A stretch of DNA of 64,000 nt from JANPPS01 sp965246925 (GCA_965246925.1 OZ251994.1:3224001-3288000); one strand, 5' to 3'. Shown: positions 32,720-42,580, counted from the first letter of the stretch. The notes: generated by a model not told the origin, from the sequence alone. Made by a program: numbers and translations.

Positions 32720-34063
32720 ATGCAGGTTACCGAGACGCTCTCCGACGGGCTTCGCCGCGGCTTCGCGATTACCGTGCCGGCCGCCGATATCGAAGGAAAG
32801 CGCACGGCGCGGCTGGCTGAGATCGGTAAGACGATCAACCTACCCGGGTTCCGGCCGGGCAAGGTTCCCTTGAACCTCGTGAGGCAGCGTTACGGCACCG
32901 CCGTCATGTCGGAGGTGCTGGAGGAAAGCGTGAACGCCGCGACCCAACAGGTCTTGACCGAGCGGGGATTGCGCGCGGCCGGGCAGCCGAAGGTGGACGT
33001 GACGAAGATCGAGGACAAACAGGATTTGGAGTTCAATCTCGAAGTTGAATTACTGCCCGACGTGCCGATGCCGGATTTCAGCGCGGTCAAGCTCACCCGG
33101 TTGAAAGCGGAGGCGGCTCCCGAAGCTATCGATACCGCGCTGACCGAGATCGCGGGCCGGCAGAAGGAACTGGAGCCGGTGACCGAGGACCGGGGTGCCC
33201 GCACGGGTGACACGCTGACGGTCGATTTCGTGGGTAAGGTCGATGGCGTCGCGTTTTCGGGCGGGACCGGGACCGGCATGCCGGTGGAGCTGGGCGGTCC
33301 GGGTTTCATCCCAGGCTTTTCCGAGGGCATGGAGGGTATGAAGCCCGGTGAGGAGCGGCAGATCAATGTCACGTTCCCTGCCGAGTACCACGCGAAAGAG
33401 CTGGCCGGGAAAGCCGCGACGTTCGACTTGACGGCGACCACGCTACAGAGCGGCAAGCCGGCCGAGGTCAATGAAAGCCTGGCGGGTAAGCTGGGTTTCG
33501 AAAGCCTGGAAAAGCTGCGGGAGTTCGTAGCATCGCAGATTCAGCGCGAGTACGATCAGGGCAGCAGGTTGCGCCTGAAGCGGGATTTGCTGGATATGCT
33601 GGCCAAGCAGGCGGCGTTCAGCGTGCCGCCGAGCATGGTGGAAAGCGAGTTCAAGGCGATTTGGGAGCGGGTCGAGGCGGACCAGAAGGCTGGGCGTGCG
33701 GATGAAGAAGATAAGGCCAAGGACGAGGAAACGCTGCGGGCCGAATACCATGCGATCGCAGAACGCCGGGTCAGGCTGGGGCTCTTGCTGAGCGAGATCG
33801 GGCGTACCAACGGCATCCAGGTGACGGCCGAGGAGATGAACCGGGCGATGCGGACCGAGGCTGGGAAGTATCAGGGCCAAGAGCAGGCGGTGATGGAGTT
33901 CTTCCGCAAGAACCCCGAGGCGGCCGAGAATCTGCGCGGCCCGCTCTATGAGGAGAAGGTTGTGGACTACATCCTGGAGCTGGCGCAGATCGAGGATAAG
34001 GTGGTGACGCCAGAGGAGTTGGCGGCCGAGCCGCCCGCAGAACCGTCTGCCGAGGCTGCCTAG
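32720..34063 (+). CDS. tig: Trigger factor
   Basis: This 447-residue ribosome-associated chaperone and prolyl isomerase has an N-terminal ribosome-binding domain with GFRPGKVPLNLVRQRYG (the GFRxGxxP signature). A FKBP-type isomerase domain occupies residues about 160-245 (GDTLTVDFVGKVDGVAF, MKPGEERQINVTFP), and a helical C-terminal domain ends in an Ala/Pro/Glu-rich tail. ATG at 32720 follows AAGGA. It heads the tig-clpP-clpX-lon protein-quality group, a conserved bacterial arrangement. A separate promoter before clpP is likely because 107 bases lie between. Confidence 0.97.
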   Translation: MQVTETLSDGLRRGFAITVPAADIEGKRTARLAEIGKTINLPGFRPGKVPLNLVRQRYGTAVMSEVLEESVNAATQQVLTERGLRAAGQPKVDVTKIEDKQDLEFNLEVELLPDVPMPDFSAVKLTRLKAEAAPEAIDTALTEIAGRQKELEPVTEDRGARTGDTLTVDFVGKVDGVAFSGGTGTGMPVELGGPGFIPGFSEGMEGMKPGEERQINVTFPAEYHAKELAGKAATFDLTATTLQSGKPAEVNESLAGKLGFESLEKLREFVASQIQREYDQGSRLRLKRDLLDMLAKQAAFSVPPSMVESEFKAIWERVEADQKAGRADEEDKAKDEETLRAEYHAIAERRVRLGLLLSEIGRTNGIQVTAEEMNRAMRTEAGKYQGQEQAVMEFFRKNPEAAENLRGPLYEEKVVDYILELAQIEDKVVTPEELAAEPPAEPSAEAA

Positions 34064-34170
34064 CCATCCGGCTGGGATGTACCCTGGTTCACGATGTCTT
34101 AAGATTTCCTATGTTATAGCGTAGCTGCCGGCCTGATGCCGGCAGCATGGTTTGAGGGGACACACGATCG

Positions 34171-34812
34171 ATGCGGGACTACGGCTACGGAATGGACACC
34201 CAGGGCGCGTTCATGCCTTCCGTCCGCGAGGTGAGCGCCCGTGGGATCGAGGTGTTCGACCTGCCTTCGCGATTGTTGAAGGAGCGCATCGTGTTCCTGA
34301 CGGGACCGATCAACGACGCGGTCTCGACGGCGATTTGTGCGCAGTTGCTCTATCTGGAGAGTGAGAACCCGTCCAAAGACATCAGTCTTTATATCAACAG
34401 CCCCGGCGGTGTCGTGTCCGCCGGGCTCGCGATCTACGATACGATGCAATACATCCGCAGCCCGGTGAGCACGCTGTGCATCGGCCAGGCGGCAAGCATG
34501 GGCAGCTTGCTCCTAGCGGCCGGAACGAAAGGCAAGCGCTTCATCACGCCCAGTTCGCGCGTCATGGTGCATCAGCCCAGCGGCGGCGTGCAGGGACAGG
34601 CGTCCGACATCGAGATCCAGGCGCGGGAAATTTTGTTGCTCCGGAAGCGCCTGAACGAGATTTACGTCAAGCACACCGGACAAGAGCTGTTCGCGATCGA
34701 GGAGAAGCTCGAGCGGGACAGCTACATGTCCGCAGAGGAAGCGGTGACCTTCGGGATCGTGGACTCCGTGGTCGAGAATCGTCCAGTGCCGCCGGATCAC
34801 GCGAAACTCTGA
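34171..34812 (+). CDS. clpP: ATP-dependent Clp protease proteolytic subunit
   Basis: This 213-residue serine protease forms the 14-subunit chamber of ClpXP/ClpAP. The catalytic triad is Ser109 (IGQAASMGS), His134 (VMVHQPSGG) and Asp183 (LERDSYM). The short N-terminal propeptide (about 15 residues) is typical. It is followed by clpX after 140 bases and belongs to the tig-clpP-clpX-lon group. An AT-rich TATGTTATAG about 55 bases upstream could be part of its promoter, without a clear -35. Confidence 0.97.
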   Translation: MRDYGYGMDTQGAFMPSVREVSARGIEVFDLPSRLLKERIVFLTGPINDAVSTAICAQLLYLESENPSKDISLYINSPGGVVSAGLAIYDTMQYIRSPVSTLCIGQAASMGSLLLAAGTKGKRFITPSSRVMVHQPSGGVQGQASDIEIQAREILLLRKRLNEIYVKHTGQELFAIEEKLERDSYMSAEEAVTFGIVDSVVENRPVPPDHAKL

Positions 34813-34952
34813 GCCACCGTCACGATGTTGCAATATGGGCGAAGGTTACTCATGTACGGTGGCGCTGCCGGACCAGGCGGCCGAGTTGATCACAAGCCAG
34901 CGCCGGGTTTAGGATATCGTTGTTGCCCCGCGCCGATGGGGCAGGAGAGTTC

Positions 34953-36203
34953 ATGAGCAAGACCACCGAGTCCAAGAACACCCTCTACTGCTCGTTCTGC
35001 GGCAAGTCGCAGCACGAAGTTCGCAAGCTGATCGCGGGTCCGACCGTGTTCATCTGCGACGAATGTGTAGAGCTGTGCATGGACATCATCCGCGAGGAGC
35101 ATAAGACGCACCTCGTCAAATCACGCGATGGCGTCCCGACTCCGAAGGAGATCTGCAAGGTTCTGGACGACTACGTGATCGGTCAGCAGCACGCGAAGAA
35201 GGTGCTGAGCGTCGCTGTGCACAACCACTACAAGCGGCTGGCACACGCGTCCAAGAACAACGACGTCGAGATTGCGAAGTCCAACATCATGCTCGTCGGC
35301 CCGACCGGGTCCGGCAAGACGCTGCTGGCGCAAACGCTGGCGCGGATATTGGACGTGCCGTTCACCATGGCGGACGCGACGACGCTGACTGAGGCCGGGT
35401 ATGTCGGTGAGGATGTGGAGAACATCATCCTCAAGCTGCTGCAGGCCGCAGACTATAACGTGGAGCGGGCGCAGCGCGGCATCGTCTATATCGACGAAGT
35501 GGATAAGATCAGCCGCAAGTCGGACAATCCGAGCATAACCCGGGACGTGAGTGGCGAGGGTGTGCAGCAAGCGTTGCTGAAAATCATGGAGGGCACCGTC
35601 GCGTCCGTGCCACCGCAAGGCGGGCGCAAGCATCCGCAGCAGGAATTCTTGCAGGTCGATACCACCAACATCCTGTTCATCTGCGGTGGAGCGTTCTCTG
35701 GCCTGGAAAAGATTATTGGCGCCCGTGGCAAGGGCTCCGGGATCGGCTACGGCGCCGAAGTGCGGGCACCGGACGAAAGGCGGATGGGTGCCGTGCTGCG
35801 CGAGGTCGAGCCGGAAGACCTTTTGAAATTCGGCCTGATTCCGGAGTTCATCGGCCGGCTGCCTGTGGTGGCGACTCTAGAGGACCTCGATGAGGCGGCG
35901 CTGGTTGAAATCTTGACCAAGCCGAAGAACGCGCTGTCCAAACAATATGGCCGTCTGTTCGAGATGGAGGGCGTTAAGCTTTCCTTTACTGAAGATGCGC
36001 TAAGATCGGTGGCAACGCGGGCGATCGCCCGAAAAACTGGTGCCCGCGGGTTACGGTCGATCATGGAGGCAATTCTGCTCTCTACCATGTTCGACCTCCC
36101 CGGACTCGATGGTGTGGAAGAGGTCACGATCAACCGTGAAGTTGCCGAGGGCCGGGCTAATCCGTTGTTTACCTATGGTAAAGAACGCGCCGAGGGCGCC
36201 TGA
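34953..36203 (+). CDS. clpX: ATP-dependent Clp protease ATP-binding subunit ClpX
   Basis: This 416-residue AAA+ unfoldase feeds tagged proteins into ClpP. The N-terminal zinc-binding domain has four cysteines (CSFCGK and CDECVELC). The AAA+ module has Walker A GPTGSGKT, Walker B IVYIDEVDKI, the GYVG pore loop and the IGF-type loop region before RGKGSGIGYG that docks with ClpP. The ATG at 34953 follows GGAGAG; a TTG at 34920 is in frame but unsupported. The gap to lon is 128 bases and holds no clear terminator. Confidence 0.97.
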   Translation: MSKTTESKNTLYCSFCGKSQHEVRKLIAGPTVFICDECVELCMDIIREEHKTHLVKSRDGVPTPKEICKVLDDYVIGQQHAKKVLSVAVHNHYKRLAHASKNNDVEIAKSNIMLVGPTGSGKTLLAQTLARILDVPFTMADATTLTEAGYVGEDVENIILKLLQAADYNVERAQRGIVYIDEVDKISRKSDNPSITRDVSGEGVQQALLKIMEGTVASVPPQGGRKHPQQEFLQVDTTNILFICGGAFSGLEKIIGARGKGSGIGYGAEVRAPDERRMGAVLREVEPEDLLKFGLIPEFIGRLPVVATLEDLDEAALVEILTKPKNALSKQYGRLFEMEGVKLSFTEDALRSVATRAIARKTGARGLRSIMEAILLSTMFDLPGLDGVEEVTINREVAEGRANPLFTYGKERAEGA

Positions 36204-36331
36204 ACGTCCGCTCTTGTCCCGGGTTTTCCGGACACGATATTGGAACTGGGCCCAGTTGGGTCTTCTTCGAACGAGCGGCGCGTGCCAGCGTGGGCGTGCC
36301 GCCGACTTGACCGTCTTTACTGGAGGTCCGC

Positions 36332-38773
36332 ATGACTGAATCTGACCGCACGCCCAAGTCGCGTTCCGCGAAAGAAGCTGTGCCCGAGACCGCCTCTGAC
36401 ACGCTCGCTGTGTTGCCGCTCCGCGACATCGTCGTCTTCCCGCATATGATCGTGCCTTTGTTCGTAGGGCGGGAAAAGTCCGTCCGTGCATTGGAAGCCG
36501 TCATGAAAGAGGACAAGCAGATCCTTCTCGTGGCGCAAAAGAACGCCTCTCAGGACGATCCGGAGGTCGATGATATCTTCCGAGTCGGCACGGTATCGAC
36601 CATCCTTCAGCTGCTGAAACTGCCGGACGGCACGGTAAAGGTATTGGTCGAGGGCGGGTCCCGGGCCAAGATCACCGGTTTCAAGGAGACTGAGGCCTAT
36701 TTCGAGGCGTTCACGACTCCCCTGCCGGACGAAGACGGTAACCCGAATGAGCTTGAGGCGCTCGGCCGTACCGTCGTCGGTCAGTTCGAGCAATATATCA
36801 AGTTGAATAAGAAGATCGCACCTGAGGTTTTGGTTTCGCTGAACCAAATCGAGGAGCCGAGCAAGCTCGCCGATACGATCTCATCTCACTTGAACCTGAA
36901 GGTGTCGGAAAAGCAGGATTTGCTCGAAAGCGTACGCATCAGCGAGCGGCTGGAGCGCGTTTTCGCCCACATGGAATCGGAGATCGGTGTCCTGCAGGTG
37001 GAGAAGCGCATCCGCAACCGCGTGAAGCGCCAGATGGAGAAGACGCAACGCGAGTACTACTTGAACGAGCAGCTGAAGGCCATTCAGAAAGAGCTGGGCG
37101 AAGGTGAGGACGGCAAGGACGAGACGGCCGAACTCGAAGATAAGATCAAGCGCACCAAGTTCACCAAGGAGGCGCGGGAGAAGGCGCTGTCCGAGCTGAA
37201 GAAGCTGCGGACCATGAGCCCCATGAGCGCCGAAGCCACGGTCGTGCGGAATTACCTCGACTGGATGTTGTCGATCCCGTGGAAGAAGCGGAGCAAAATC
37301 AGCAACGACATCGTTGAGGCAGAGCGCATCCTGGATGCCGACCACTATGGCCTCGATAAGGTCAAAGAGCGCATTCTCGAGTACCTCGCCGTGCAGTCGC
37401 GCAGCCCGAAGATCCGCGGCCCTATCCTTTGTCTGGTCGGTCCGCCGGGCGTCGGTAAGACCAGCTTGGGCAAGAGCATCGCCAAGGCGACCGGACGCAC
37501 CTTCGTACGCATGTCGCTGGGCGGCGTACGGGATGAGGCCGAAGTCCGCGGCCATCGCCGCACCTATATCGGCTCGATGCCCGGCAAGGTCGTCCAGGGG
37601 ATGAAGAAAGCCAAGATGAGCAACCCGCTCTTCTTACTCGATGAAATCGATAAGCTCGGTGCCGATTGGCGCGGCGATCCTAGCTCCGCGCTGCTCGAAG
37701 TCTTGGACCCCGAGCAAAACGCAACCTTTGCGGACCACTACCTAGAGGTGGATTACGACCTCTCGGACGTAATGTTCGTCACCACGGCCAACAGCCTCAA
37801 GATGCCGCAGCCGCTGCTGGACCGCATGGAAATCATTCGCATCGCGGGCTATACTGAGGATGAGAAGGTAGAGATCGCCAAGCGTCACCTCGTGGTAAAG
37901 CAGGCCGAGGCCAACGGCCTGAAGCCGGATGAATGGTCCATCAGCGACGAGGCGCTGCGCGACCTGGTGCGTTATTATACCCGGGAGGCCGGGGTGCGCA
38001 GCCTAGAGCGGGAGATCGCCAACGTCGCACGCAAGGCGGTGAAGGAGATCGTGACCAAGAAGGTCAAGAAGGTCGCCATCTCGCGCAAGAACCTCGAGAA
38101 GTATGCCGGCATCAAGCGGCACCGCTACGGTGAGACCGAGGCCGAGGACATGGTTGGCGTCGTGACCGGCCTAGCCTGGACTGAGGTTGGCGGAGAAATC
38201 CTCACCATCGAAAGCGTGTTGCTGCCCGGCAAGGGGGCGATAAAGCACACGGGCAAGCTCGGTGACGTCATGCAGGAGAGTGTTTCGGCCGCGCTAAGCT
38301 ACGTGCGGAGCCGGTCCATCAGCTTTGGCATCAAGCCGACCCTGTTCGAAAAGCGGGATATCCACGTGCACGTGCCGGAGGGTGCGACGCCGAAGGACGG
38401 CCCGTCTGCCGGTATCGCCATGGCCACAAGCATCGTCTCCGTGATGACCGGCATCCCCGTGCGGCGGGACGTGGCCATGACGGGTGAGATCACGTTGCGC
38501 GGCCGGGTCCTGCCGATCGGGGGCTTGAAGGAAAAGTTGCTCGCGGCCTTGCGCGCCGGCATCACCACGGTGTTCATCCCGCGCGATAACGAGAAGGATA
38601 TGGCTGATATCCCGGACAGCGTGAAGAAGAACCTGAAGGTGATCCCCGTCGCCCACGTGGACGAGGTCATCAGCCAGGCCCTGGCACGCAAGCCCGAACC
38701 GATCGAATGGGAGGAACCGGTCGAGCCTGTGGTTGGGGTACCGCCTATTCCCGCCGCGTCCTTGCCGCATTAA
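36332..38773 (+). CDS. lon: ATP-dependent protease La
   Basis: This 813-residue Lon degrades misfolded and regulatory proteins. The N-terminal substrate domain begins LAVLPLRDIVVFPHMIVPLFVGR. The AAA+ domain has Walker A GPPGVGKTSLGKS and Walker B LFLLDEIDK. The C-terminal protease domain has the catalytic Ser in PKDGPSAGIAMATS and Lys in GGLKEKLLAALRAG. Length is standard. It is the last gene of the tig-clpP-clpX-lon group and ends only 11 bases before tRNA-Val; a gene for HU, which often follows lon in alphaproteobacteria, is not present here. Confidence 0.97.
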   Translation: MTESDRTPKSRSAKEAVPETASDTLAVLPLRDIVVFPHMIVPLFVGREKSVRALEAVMKEDKQILLVAQKNASQDDPEVDDIFRVGTVSTILQLLKLPDGTVKVLVEGGSRAKITGFKETEAYFEAFTTPLPDEDGNPNELEALGRTVVGQFEQYIKLNKKIAPEVLVSLNQIEEPSKLADTISSHLNLKVSEKQDLLESVRISERLERVFAHMESEIGVLQVEKRIRNRVKRQMEKTQREYYLNEQLKAIQKELGEGEDGKDETAELEDKIKRTKFTKEAREKALSELKKLRTMSPMSAEATVVRNYLDWMLSIPWKKRSKISNDIVEAERILDADHYGLDKVKERILEYLAVQSRSPKIRGPILCLVGPPGVGKTSLGKSIAKATGRTFVRMSLGGVRDEAEVRGHRRTYIGSMPGKVVQGMKKAKMSNPLFLLDEIDKLGADWRGDPSSALLEVLDPEQNATFADHYLEVDYDLSDVMFVTTANSLKMPQPLLDRMEIIRIAGYTEDEKVEIAKRHLVVKQAEANGLKPDEWSISDEALRDLVRYYTREAGVRSLEREIANVARKAVKEIVTKKVKKVAISRKNLEKYAGIKRHRYGETEAEDMVGVVTGLAWTEVGGEILTIESVLLPGKGAIKHTGKLGDVMQESVSAALSYVRSRSISFGIKPTLFEKRDIHVHVPEGATPKDGPSAGIAMATSIVSVMTGIPVRRDVAMTGEITLRGRVLPIGGLKEKLLAALRAGITTVFIPRDNEKDMADIPDSVKKNLKVIPVAHVDEVISQALARKPEPIEWEEPVEPVVGVPPIPAASLPH

Positions 38774-38784
38774 AGAAGGGCCTG

Positions 38785-38859
38785 GGGCGGTTAGCTCAGC
38801 GGTAGAGCGTCTCGTTTACACCGAGAGGGTCGGCGGTTCGAAACCGTCACCGCCCACCA
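38785..38859 (+). tRNA. tRNA-Val(TAC)
   Basis: The 75-base gene has acceptor arms GGGCGGT and ACCGCCC, D arm TAGCTCAGCGGTAGAGC, anticodon loop TTTACAC with anticodon TAC, T loop GTTCGAAAC and an encoded CCA. It lies directly after lon and is probably co-transcribed with the tRNA-Asp gene 74 bases on. Confidence 0.96.
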
Positions 38860-38933
38860 GTTTAAGCGGTCCCTGGCCCGTTGCGGGCCTTGACGAGTGA
38901 GCCGGGGGGCCGTAGATCGCACGTCCTGCCGCT

Positions 38934-39010
<77 letters not shown>

Positions 39011-39118
39011 GCAGCGGTACTCTCAAAAGGACGTGGCCACACTGGCCTGACCCGGCTAGGTTCGGGTAGAGTGCCGCGGTGCACCATTGCGGGTGCCACG
39101 TCGTCCGGAGTGCAGCGC

Positions 39119-39475
39119 ATGTTAGCCGACTATTTTCCAATCCTGGTATTCATCGCCATCGGTGGTTTCATCGCTGTAGCCATGGTCGGCGGCTCACTGC
39201 TAGCAGCCCGGCAGAAGCCTTACGCCGAGAAGCTTTCCAGCTATGAGTGCGGGTTCGAGCCATTCGATGACGCGCGGCGCAAATTCGACGTACGCTTCTA
39301 CTTGGTCGCCATCCTGTTCATTATCTTCGACCTCGAAGTCGCGTTTCTGTTCCCGTGGGCTATCAGCCTTGGTGACATCGGTGTGTTCGGCTTCTTGTCG
39401 ATGCTCGGCTTCCTTGCAGTACTCACGGTCGGCTTCATCTACGAGTGGCGCAAGGGCGCATTGGAATGGGAGTAG
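39119..39475 (+). CDS. nuoA: NADH-quinone oxidoreductase subunit A
   Basis: This 118-residue membrane subunit of Complex I (proton-pumping NADH dehydrogenase) has three transmembrane helices at about 7-29, 62-84 and 88-108. YECGFEPFDDARRKFDVRFYLVA is the conserved loop that contacts the quinone channel. The start at 39119 (GGAG upstream) gives the normal family length. It is the first gene of a 14-gene operon that runs to 53382 on one strand, with junctions of at most a few tens of bases and often overlapping. Confidence 0.96.
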   Translation: MLADYFPILVFIAIGGFIAVAMVGGSLLAARQKPYAEKLSSYECGFEPFDDARRKFDVRFYLVAILFIIFDLEVAFLFPWAISLGDIGVFGFLSMLGFLAVLTVGFIYEWRKGALEWE

Positions 39476-39482
39476 TCACGCT

Positions 39483-40049
39483 ATGAGCGCGACAGCTGTT
39501 GTAACACCGGAAATCGCCTGGAACCGTGACGCGCTGGCGCCGGGTGCTGAACAGGACGCCGTAATTAAGGGCATCACTGGTGAAGTGGCGGATAAGGGCT
39601 TTGTGGTCGCCAATCTGGACAAAGTGGTGAACTGGGCCCGCACCGGCAGTCTATGGCCCATGACGTTCGGCCTCGCCTGCTGCGCGGTGGAGATGATCCA
39701 TGCGTATATGCCTCGATATGACCTGGACCGTTTCGGCGTGATCCCCCGCGCATCTCCAAGGCAAAGCGATGTCATGATCGTGGCTGGAACGCTGACCAAC
39801 AAGATGGCCCCGGCGCTTCGCAAAGTATATGACCAGATGCCGGAGCCGCGGTGGGTGATCAGCATGGGTAGTTGCGCGAACGGTGGTGGCTATTACCACT
39901 ACAGCTACTCGGTCGTCCGTGGCTGCGATCGGATTGTGCCGGTGGACATCTACGTCCCTGGCTGTCCCCCCACGGCAGAGGCGCTCGTTTACGGCATCAT
40001 GCAGTTGCAAAAGAAGATTCGCCGCACCGGGACGATCCTCCGTGGCTGA
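39483..40049 (+). CDS. nuoB: NADH-quinone oxidoreductase subunit B
   Basis: This 188-residue peripheral subunit carries the terminal [4Fe-4S] cluster N2, which passes electrons to quinone. The ligand cysteines are visible: the adjacent pair in FGLACCAVEM, then MGSCANGGG and PGCPPTAE. About 30 extra N-terminal residues precede the core, as usual in alphaproteobacteria. The start ATG lies seven bases after the nuoA stop. It overlaps nuoC by eight bases. Confidence 0.97.
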   Translation: MSATAVVTPEIAWNRDALAPGAEQDAVIKGITGEVADKGFVVANLDKVVNWARTGSLWPMTFGLACCAVEMIHAYMPRYDLDRFGVIPRASPRQSDVMIVAGTLTNKMAPALRKVYDQMPEPRWVISMGSCANGGGYYHYSYSVVRGCDRIVPVDIYVPGCPPTAEALVYGIMQLQKKIRRTGTILRG

Positions 40050-40671
40050 CGCGCTCACCTTGGCCGAGCAGTCACGGACTGTGCCCGGTGTGCTCAACGT
40101 AGCCGTCGAAAAGGGCGAAGTCGTCGTCAAGGCCCGTGCTGACGCGGCTGCGGATATTCTCAAGCAGTTTAGGGACGACCCGCGGTTCGCGTGTGAACAG
40201 CTGATGGACTTGTGCGGCGTGGATTGGCCGGAGCGTGCCGAGCGGTTCGATGTCGTTTACAATTTGCTGTCTGTCACGCTCAATCACCGAATCCGGGTCG
40301 TGGTTGCCACAGATGAGCAGTCTGCTGTTCCCAGTGTGCATACGATATGGCCGGTCGCGACCTGGTTCGAACGGGAGGCTTGGGACCTGTTCGGCATCGT
40401 ATTCCAGAACCAGCCTGACCTGCGGCGTATCTTGACCGATTATGGGTTCAGTGGACACCCACTGCGGAAGGACTTTCCACTGACGGGCTATGTCGAAGTC
40501 CGCTACGACGAAGAGCGTAAGATGGTTGTGAACGAGCCGGTCACACTGACCCAGGATTTCCGCAACTTCGATTTCGTCTCTCCCTGGGAGGGCATGGTGA
40601 CGCTTCCAGGGGATGAAAAGGCGCACACCGACCGGCAAGCAGCCACTCAGAGGGAGGTTCCGCATGCCTGA
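40042..40671 (+). CDS. nuoC: NADH-quinone oxidoreductase subunit C
   Basis: This 209-residue 30-kDa subunit of the connecting arm has HTIWPVATWFEREAWDLFGIVF and RRILTDYGFSGHPLRKDFPLTGYVEVRYD, the family signatures. It is separate from nuoD, not fused as in enterobacteria. The likely start is GTG at 40042, inside the last codons of nuoB; no ATG fits. The stop overlaps nuoD by eight bases. It has no redox centre and positions subunits B and D. Confidence 0.95.
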   Translation: MADALTLAEQSRTVPGVLNVAVEKGEVVVKARADAAADILKQFRDDPRFACEQLMDLCGVDWPERAERFDVVYNLLSVTLNHRIRVVVATDEQSAVPSVHTIWPVATWFEREAWDLFGIVFQNQPDLRRILTDYGFSGHPLRKDFPLTGYVEVRYDEERKMVVNEPVTLTQDFRNFDFVSPWEGMVTLPGDEKAHTDRQAATQREVPHA

Positions 40672-41920
40672 CGGACATAATCCGGACCTGTCCATCGACG
40701 GCCGCCATGCCTCCAGTATTGGCGTGGACAAAGTCAAAACGTCGAAAGTGATCGAGGTCGATAATCATACCATCAACTTCGGGCCACAACATCCTGCCGC
40801 ACACGGTGTATTGCGCTTGATCCTCGAGATGGACGGTGAGGTCGTGGAGCGGGCCGATCCGCATATCGGGCTGCTACACCGCGGGACGGAGAAGCTGATC
40901 GAGCACAAGACTTATCTACAAGCACTCCCCTATTTTGATCGCCTGGACTACGTCAGTCCGATGTGCATGGAGCACACGTGGGCGCTTGCTCAGGAGAAGC
41001 TCCTCGGGATCGAAGTGCCGGAGCGCGGCAAGTGGATTCGCACTATGTTCGCGGAAATCACGCGCGTTCTTAACCATTTATTAAACGTCACGACCTATGC
41101 TCTCGATGTCGGCGCAATCACGCCAAGCCTTTGGGGGTTCGAGGAACGTGAGAAACTGTTGCATTTCTACGAGGCTGTTTCCGGCGCCCGTTACCACTCC
41201 AACTACTTCCGGGCGGGCGGCGTGTCGCGCGACCTGCCGGCCGGCCTCGAAGCCGAGATCGCCGAGTGGGCGCATGGCTTTCCGAAGTTCATCGACGAGC
41301 TTGAGACACTGTTGAGCAGTAACCGGATCTGGAAGCAGCGCACCGTGGACATCGGCATCATCTCACCGGAGGATGCGTTGGCCTGGGGGTTCACCGGGCC
41401 CTGCATCCGCGCGTCCGGCGTGGCCTGGGACCTACGGAAGTCGCAGCCCTATGACATGTACGAGTCCGTCGATTTCGACATTCCGGTGGCCCGGAATGGA
41501 GATTGTTATGACCGTTACCTCGTGCGCATCGCTGAGATGCGGCAGAGCGTGTATATCGTCCAGCAATGCCTTGAAAAGATGCGTCCCGGGGACGTCAAGA
41601 TCGATGACCGGAAGTTTTCCGGGCCGCGTCGAAAGGAGATGAAGCGCTCGATGGAGGCGCTCATTCACCATTTTAAGCTCTACACGGAAGGGTATCATAT
41701 CCCTGCCGGGTCGACATACACGGCGACCGAGTCTCCTAAAGGTGAGTTCGGCGTGTACTTGGTGTCAGATGGCAGCAATCGGGCTTACCGGTGCAAGATC
41801 CGTCCTACCGGTTTCGCTCACCTACAAGCGATCGAGTTCATGTCGAAGCGTCACATGCTTGCCGACGCTGTGGCGATCATCGGATCGATCGACGTCGTGT
41901 TCGGAGAGATCGATCGATGA
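40664..41920 (+). CDS. nuoD: NADH-quinone oxidoreductase subunit D
   Basis: This 418-residue 49-kDa subunit forms the quinone-binding pocket with NuoB and is related to the large subunit of [NiFe] hydrogenases without its metal cysteines. INFGPQHPAAHGVLRLIL at the N-terminus and the Tyr/His pocket residues in HRGTEKLIE and YFDRLDYVS are present. About 30 residues precede the core. The start is preceded by AGGGAGG, the strongest SD in the operon, and overlaps nuoC. It overlaps nuoE by ATGA. Confidence 0.97.
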   Translation: MPDGHNPDLSIDGRHASSIGVDKVKTSKVIEVDNHTINFGPQHPAAHGVLRLILEMDGEVVERADPHIGLLHRGTEKLIEHKTYLQALPYFDRLDYVSPMCMEHTWALAQEKLLGIEVPERGKWIRTMFAEITRVLNHLLNVTTYALDVGAITPSLWGFEEREKLLHFYEAVSGARYHSNYFRAGGVSRDLPAGLEAEIAEWAHGFPKFIDELETLLSSNRIWKQRTVDIGIISPEDALAWGFTGPCIRASGVAWDLRKSQPYDMYESVDFDIPVARNGDCYDRYLVRIAEMRQSVYIVQQCLEKMRPGDVKIDDRKFSGPRRKEMKRSMEALIHHFKLYTEGYHIPAGSTYTATESPKGEFGVYLVSDGSNRAYRCKIRPTGFAHLQAIEFMSKRHMLADAVAIIGSIDVVFGEIDR

Positions 41921-42579
41921 GCGGTGTCACAAGCCTCGGCCAATCCGAAAATATTGGCGACGGATCAGGACCGGACGTGGCGCAACCCGGCACGTTCACA
42001 TTCGACGATGCGAGCGAGCGTGAGATCGTCACCATATTGCAGAAGTATCCGCCAAGTCGGAAGGCGAGCGCGGTCTTGCCTCTGCTCTATGTCGCGCAGC
42101 ATCAAACCCGTCGCGTCGAGGGCAGTTCCTGGGTGTCCCGCGCTGCCATGGACGTCATCGCAGCCCGCTTAGACGTGCCGCCGATCCGGATCTACGAAGC
42201 AGCTACGTTTTATCTGATGTTCAATACGAACCCAATTGGCCGTTATCACTTGCAGATTTGTGGCACGACTCCGTGCTGGCTGCGTGGATCGGACGAGGTT
42301 ACCCGTGCATGCCGCGATGAGACCGGCATCAAAGGCTGGGGTCAAACCAGTGAGGACCACTTATTTCACATGAGCGAGGTCGAGTGCCTGGGCGCCTGCG
42401 TCAATGCGCCCATCCTTGCGATCGACGACGATTACTTCGAAGATCTGGATTATGACCGTACACGCGATTTGTTGCAGGCGCTGCGGCGGGGCGAGGTTCG
42501 GCATCCTGGTTCGACGATTGGCCGGGCGGCCTCTGCGCCAGAGGGTGGACCTATGACATTGACCGGCGTGGAGTCCTGA
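41917..42579 (+). CDS. nuoE: NADH-quinone oxidoreductase subunit E
   Basis: This 220-residue 24-kDa subunit binds the [2Fe-2S] cluster N1a. Its four ligands lie in CGTTPC and VECLGACVNAP. Helical RRVEGSSWVSRAAMDVIA and IRIYEAATFYLMF fit the family. About 30 residues at the N-terminus and 30 at the C-terminus (a Gly/Pro/Ala-rich end) extend beyond the core. It partners NuoF in the NADH-oxidising module and begins within the nuoD stop codon. Confidence 0.96.
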   Translation: MSGVTSLGQSENIGDGSGPDVAQPGTFTFDDASEREIVTILQKYPPSRKASAVLPLLYVAQHQTRRVEGSSWVSRAAMDVIAARLDVPPIRIYEAATFYLMFNTNPIGRYHLQICGTTPCWLRGSDEVTRACRDETGIKGWGQTSEDHLFHMSEVECLGACVNAPILAIDDDYFEDLDYDRTRDLLQALRRGEVRHPGSTIGRAASAPEGGPMTLTGVES

Positions 42580-42580
42580 G

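Noticed and set aside
34814..34862. GCCACCGT...ACGGTGGC stem between clpP and clpX as a terminator
   Set aside because: The loop is over 30 bases and no U-tract follows, so the pairing may be chance.
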